Shown here in pieces: positions 33,001-33,893 of a stretch of 33,893 nt of DNA. Numbering within the stretch: the stretch's first letter is position 1; each line of letters starts with the position of its first letter. Source of the stretch: Streptomyces cucumeris (GTDB taxonomy: Bacteria > Actinomycetota > Actinomycetes > Streptomycetales > Streptomycetaceae); NCBI RefSeq assembly GCF_024295805.1, contig NZ_JANCLX010000059.1:1-33893 (forward strand), written 5' to 3'. The notes under the pieces were generated by a model. The model did not search any database. It was not told the origin of the DNA and saw only the letters and a program-made list of their open reading frames with translations. The position numbers were made by a program, and so were the translations under genes.

Positions 33001-33893
33001 GCGGCCAGGCAGCCGGGAAGGGCGTCGTGGCACCGGCCTCCGGGGCCAGCCAGCCGCGGGCGTGCCGGACGATCCGCCGTTCGCCGTCCTCTTCGGTCGC
33101 GGAGGTGGCGGTCTCGGACAGGGAGTGGAGGGCCACCTCACGGCGGCCGTCCTCGCCGGGCCGGCCGACGGTGACCCTGATGTGCCGGGCGGAGCTCTCC
33201 TCGAGGGTCAGCGGGGCCTCGAAGACCAGCTCGTCGAGGAGTTCACAGCCGAGGTGGCGGCCCGCGGCGAGGACGAGCTCGACGAGCGCGGCGCCCGGCA
33301 CGATGACCGTGCCCAGCACCATGTGGTCGTTGACCCACGGCTGGGACTCGGTGGCGAAGCGGCCGGTGAACACCCACTCGTCGCGGTCACCGACCTGCAC
33401 GGCCGCCGCCAGGACCGGGTGGCGCATCCGGTCCTGTCCGGCCGCCACCACGTCGCCGCCATGCGCGGACGGGGTGAGCCAGAACCGCTCGCGCTGGAAG
33501 GCGTAGGTGGGCAGGTCCACCCGGCGGGTGTCCGTTCCGGCGTACACGGCCTGCCAGTCGACGCGGACACCCGCGACATGGGCCTGGCCGAGCGAGAGCA
33601 GGAAGCGGGGCAGTCCGCCCTCGTCGCGGCGCAGGGAGCCGACGACGGCCACCCGGCCCGCCGCGTCCCGTGCCTCGACGGTCTCGTCGACCGCCATGGT
33701 GAGCACCGGGTGCGGCGACATTTCGACGAAGCAGCCCATGCCCTTGTCGATGAGCGCGCGGACGGCGGGTTCGAAGCCGACCTGACCGCGCAGATTCCGG
33801 TACCAGTACCCGGCGTCCATGGTGGCGGTGTCCAGGAAACCACCCGTGACGGTCGAGTAGAACGGCACACTCCCCGCCGTCGGAGCCACAGGG
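29747..33893 (-). CDS. Modular type I PKS, C-terminal part (AT-DH-ER-KR-ACP, docking tail), gene A, 5' partial
   Basis: This is the 3' part of a PKS gene whose start lies beyond the right edge; 1381 residues are visible, counted from the first full codon at 33890-33892. Domain order: the C-terminal end of an AT (about 1-130, ending with PTYAFQRERFW), DH (HMVLGTVIVP with His190; Asp360 in FDAALH), ER (NADPH motif HAAAGGVG from 761), KR (nucleotide fold near 944, Tyr1089 in NYAAAN) and ACP (phosphopantetheine Ser1253 in GFDSL). The module should fully reduce its beta-carbon. The AT remnant (TMDAGYWYRNLR, VGFEPAVRALID) closely resembles the methylmalonyl-type AT of gene C module 2, but the specificity motif itself is outside the window. 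The KR has LAD (1032-1034) where the other five have LDD. The tail (about 1295-1381) is a helical docking domain ending in MFDLIDKELGSA. The stop overlaps the start of B as ATGA, which suggests translational coupling. Confidence 0.96.
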   Translation of the reverse strand, partial: PVAPTAGSVPFYSTVTGGFLDTATMDAGYWYRNLRGQVGFEPAVRALIDKGMGCFVEMSPHPVLTMAVDETVEARDAAGRVAVVGSLRRDEGGLPRFLLSLGQAHVAGVRVDWQAVYAGTDTRRVDLPTYAFQRERFWLTPSAHGGDVVAAGQDRMRHPVLAAAVQVGDRDEWVFTGRFATESQPWVNDHMVLGTVIVPGAALVELVLAAGRHLGCELLDELVFEAPLTLEESSARHIRVTVGRPGEDGRREVALHSLSETATSATEEDGERRIVRHARGWLAPEAGATTPFPAAWPPVAAVESSADALYERLADAGLEYGPLFQGVQTVWRSGSEVYAEVALPEDTAVDGFAIHPALFDAALHPSMLDKDPGSAPDLPFSWSGVRFGRPATARVRVRIGGAGESAFRVDIADENGELVAAVDSLAVRPVDPAQLTGARDEQNALFQLDWAPVTGTPSPGRVVVLGGLDAPGERYADLPALEAALADGAPGPDLVLAAIRTPATDDTAQAVHEVAEHSLALAQRWLASEWLGEATLVAVTRRAVAVGAESVDLAQSPAWGLLRSAQTEHPGRFVLVDTDEGVQPDWTVLTSLDEPQLAVRGGALLAPRLARPAAGPSGDAWRLGSTEKGSLENLTILPSDGTRALGVGEVRVSIRAAGLNFRDVLIALGMYPGEAPLGSEAAGVVLEVGSGVTDLKPGDRVFGLVMDAFGPVAVADRKTVAPMPDHLTFAEAAAIPVVYLTAYYGLVDLADLQAGERILVHAAAGGVGMAAVQLAHHFGAEVFATASPAKWHAVRALGVPAERIANSRELGFRDALHQATDGSGVDVVLNSLAGEFVDATLELLPRGGRFIEMGKTDIRDPEAIARQCAGVRYRSYDLMEAGPDRMQEMLVAIADLFQRGMLSPSPIRAWDVRRGQEAFRYLREGRNVGKVVLTVPAPLDPERTVLITGGTGGLGALFAKHLVTRHGIRHLLLVSRRGPAAEGAAELVAELESLGARARVAACDVADREQVAGLLDSLDRPLTAVIHTAGVLADGVIESLTPEQLRHVMRPKLDAAWHLHELTSRMDLSAFVLFSSAAGLLGNAGQANYAAANAAVDALAAQRRAAGLPTLSLAWGLWSDSTGMTGELDEADLARMERTGIGAISGELGLELFDQALDSETALLAPVRLDPAALRAQARAGLLPALLRGLVRAPARRADNGRSLERRLAGVPEADREQVVVDLVRTQVASVLGHASAAAIDPERTFKELGFDSLAAVEVRNRLSQVAGIRLPATLVFDHPTPIEAARLILGEVGGGPAAQRPSPLDEELQRLEAVLITLSEQEQQLAGAEPRLRSLSNRLKTLLGATGGSHDTTEDTLEDDLDFVSDSEMFDLIDKELGSA
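29762..29767 (-). promoter_or_regulatory. Ribosome binding site of B, supports ATG at 29750
   Basis: AAGGAG lies within the last codons of A, 11 bases before the ATG at 29750. The spacing is slightly long, but the ATG at 29678 has only a weak purine stretch. Confidence 0.55.

Noticed and set aside
33880..33889. Apparent start codon of A at 33889
   Set aside because: The codon is GTG within the AT domain and the frame continues upstream to the window edge; it is an internal Val, not a start.
1..33893. Direct repeats as a possible CRISPR array or mobile element
   Set aside because: All long repeats fall in homologous AT or KR domains, in the same orientation and frame; there are no short regularly spaced repeats, transposase genes or inverted ends.

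Overview
This window lies inside a very large modular type I polyketide synthase (PKS) locus of a high-GC actinomycete, most likely Streptomyces or a close relative. The evidence is strong G/C bias at third codon positions, GTG/ATG starts with purine-rich ribosome binding sites, and actinobacterial KS, AT, DH, ER, KR, ACP and docking-domain sequences. Almost every base is coding, and all genes are on the minus strand, so the assembly line reads from high to low coordinates. I call the five genes A to E in order of transcription. I did not recognise the cluster or its product and give no gene symbols.

Layout, in transcription order: A (29747-33893, 5' part outside the window) is the end of a fully reducing module, AT-DH-ER-KR-ACP. 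B (19104-29750) has two KS-AT-DH-KR-ACP modules. C (8458-19092) has two more. D (2063-8443) is one fully reducing KS-AT-DH-ER-KR-ACP module. E (1-2010, 3' part outside the window) starts a further module, KS followed by the beginning of an AT. A/B overlap by 4 bases. B/C and C/D are separated by 11 and 14 bases if the downstream ATG starts are used, or overlap by 4 bases as GTGA if the GTG starts are used. Only D/E has a longer gap (52 bases). I see no tailoring gene, regulator, transporter, thioesterase, RNA gene, insertion sequence, promoter or terminator.

How the genes work together: the chain should pass A-B1-B2-C1-C2-D-E. By AT motif, B1, B2, C1 and D take malonyl-CoA (HAFH), C2 takes methylmalonyl-CoA (YASH), E looks methylmalonyl-type (GHSQGE), and A is methylmalonyl-like in its remaining C-terminal part. 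All DH and KR domains seen keep their catalytic residues. The expected segment is CH2-CH(CH3), then a contiguous tetraene whose last double bond carries a methyl group, then a saturated C2 unit from D. A, B and C have one type of C-terminal docking tail matched to the heads of B, C and D; D and E use a different type.

The most noteworthy features are the recombination record and possible ambiguity of the docking code. Long perfect or almost perfect DNA repeats join AT and KR domains of different modules. D looks like a mosaic of C1-like and C2-like pieces, and C2 appears to have had its AT exchanged. I found nothing that is clearly a new kind of system.
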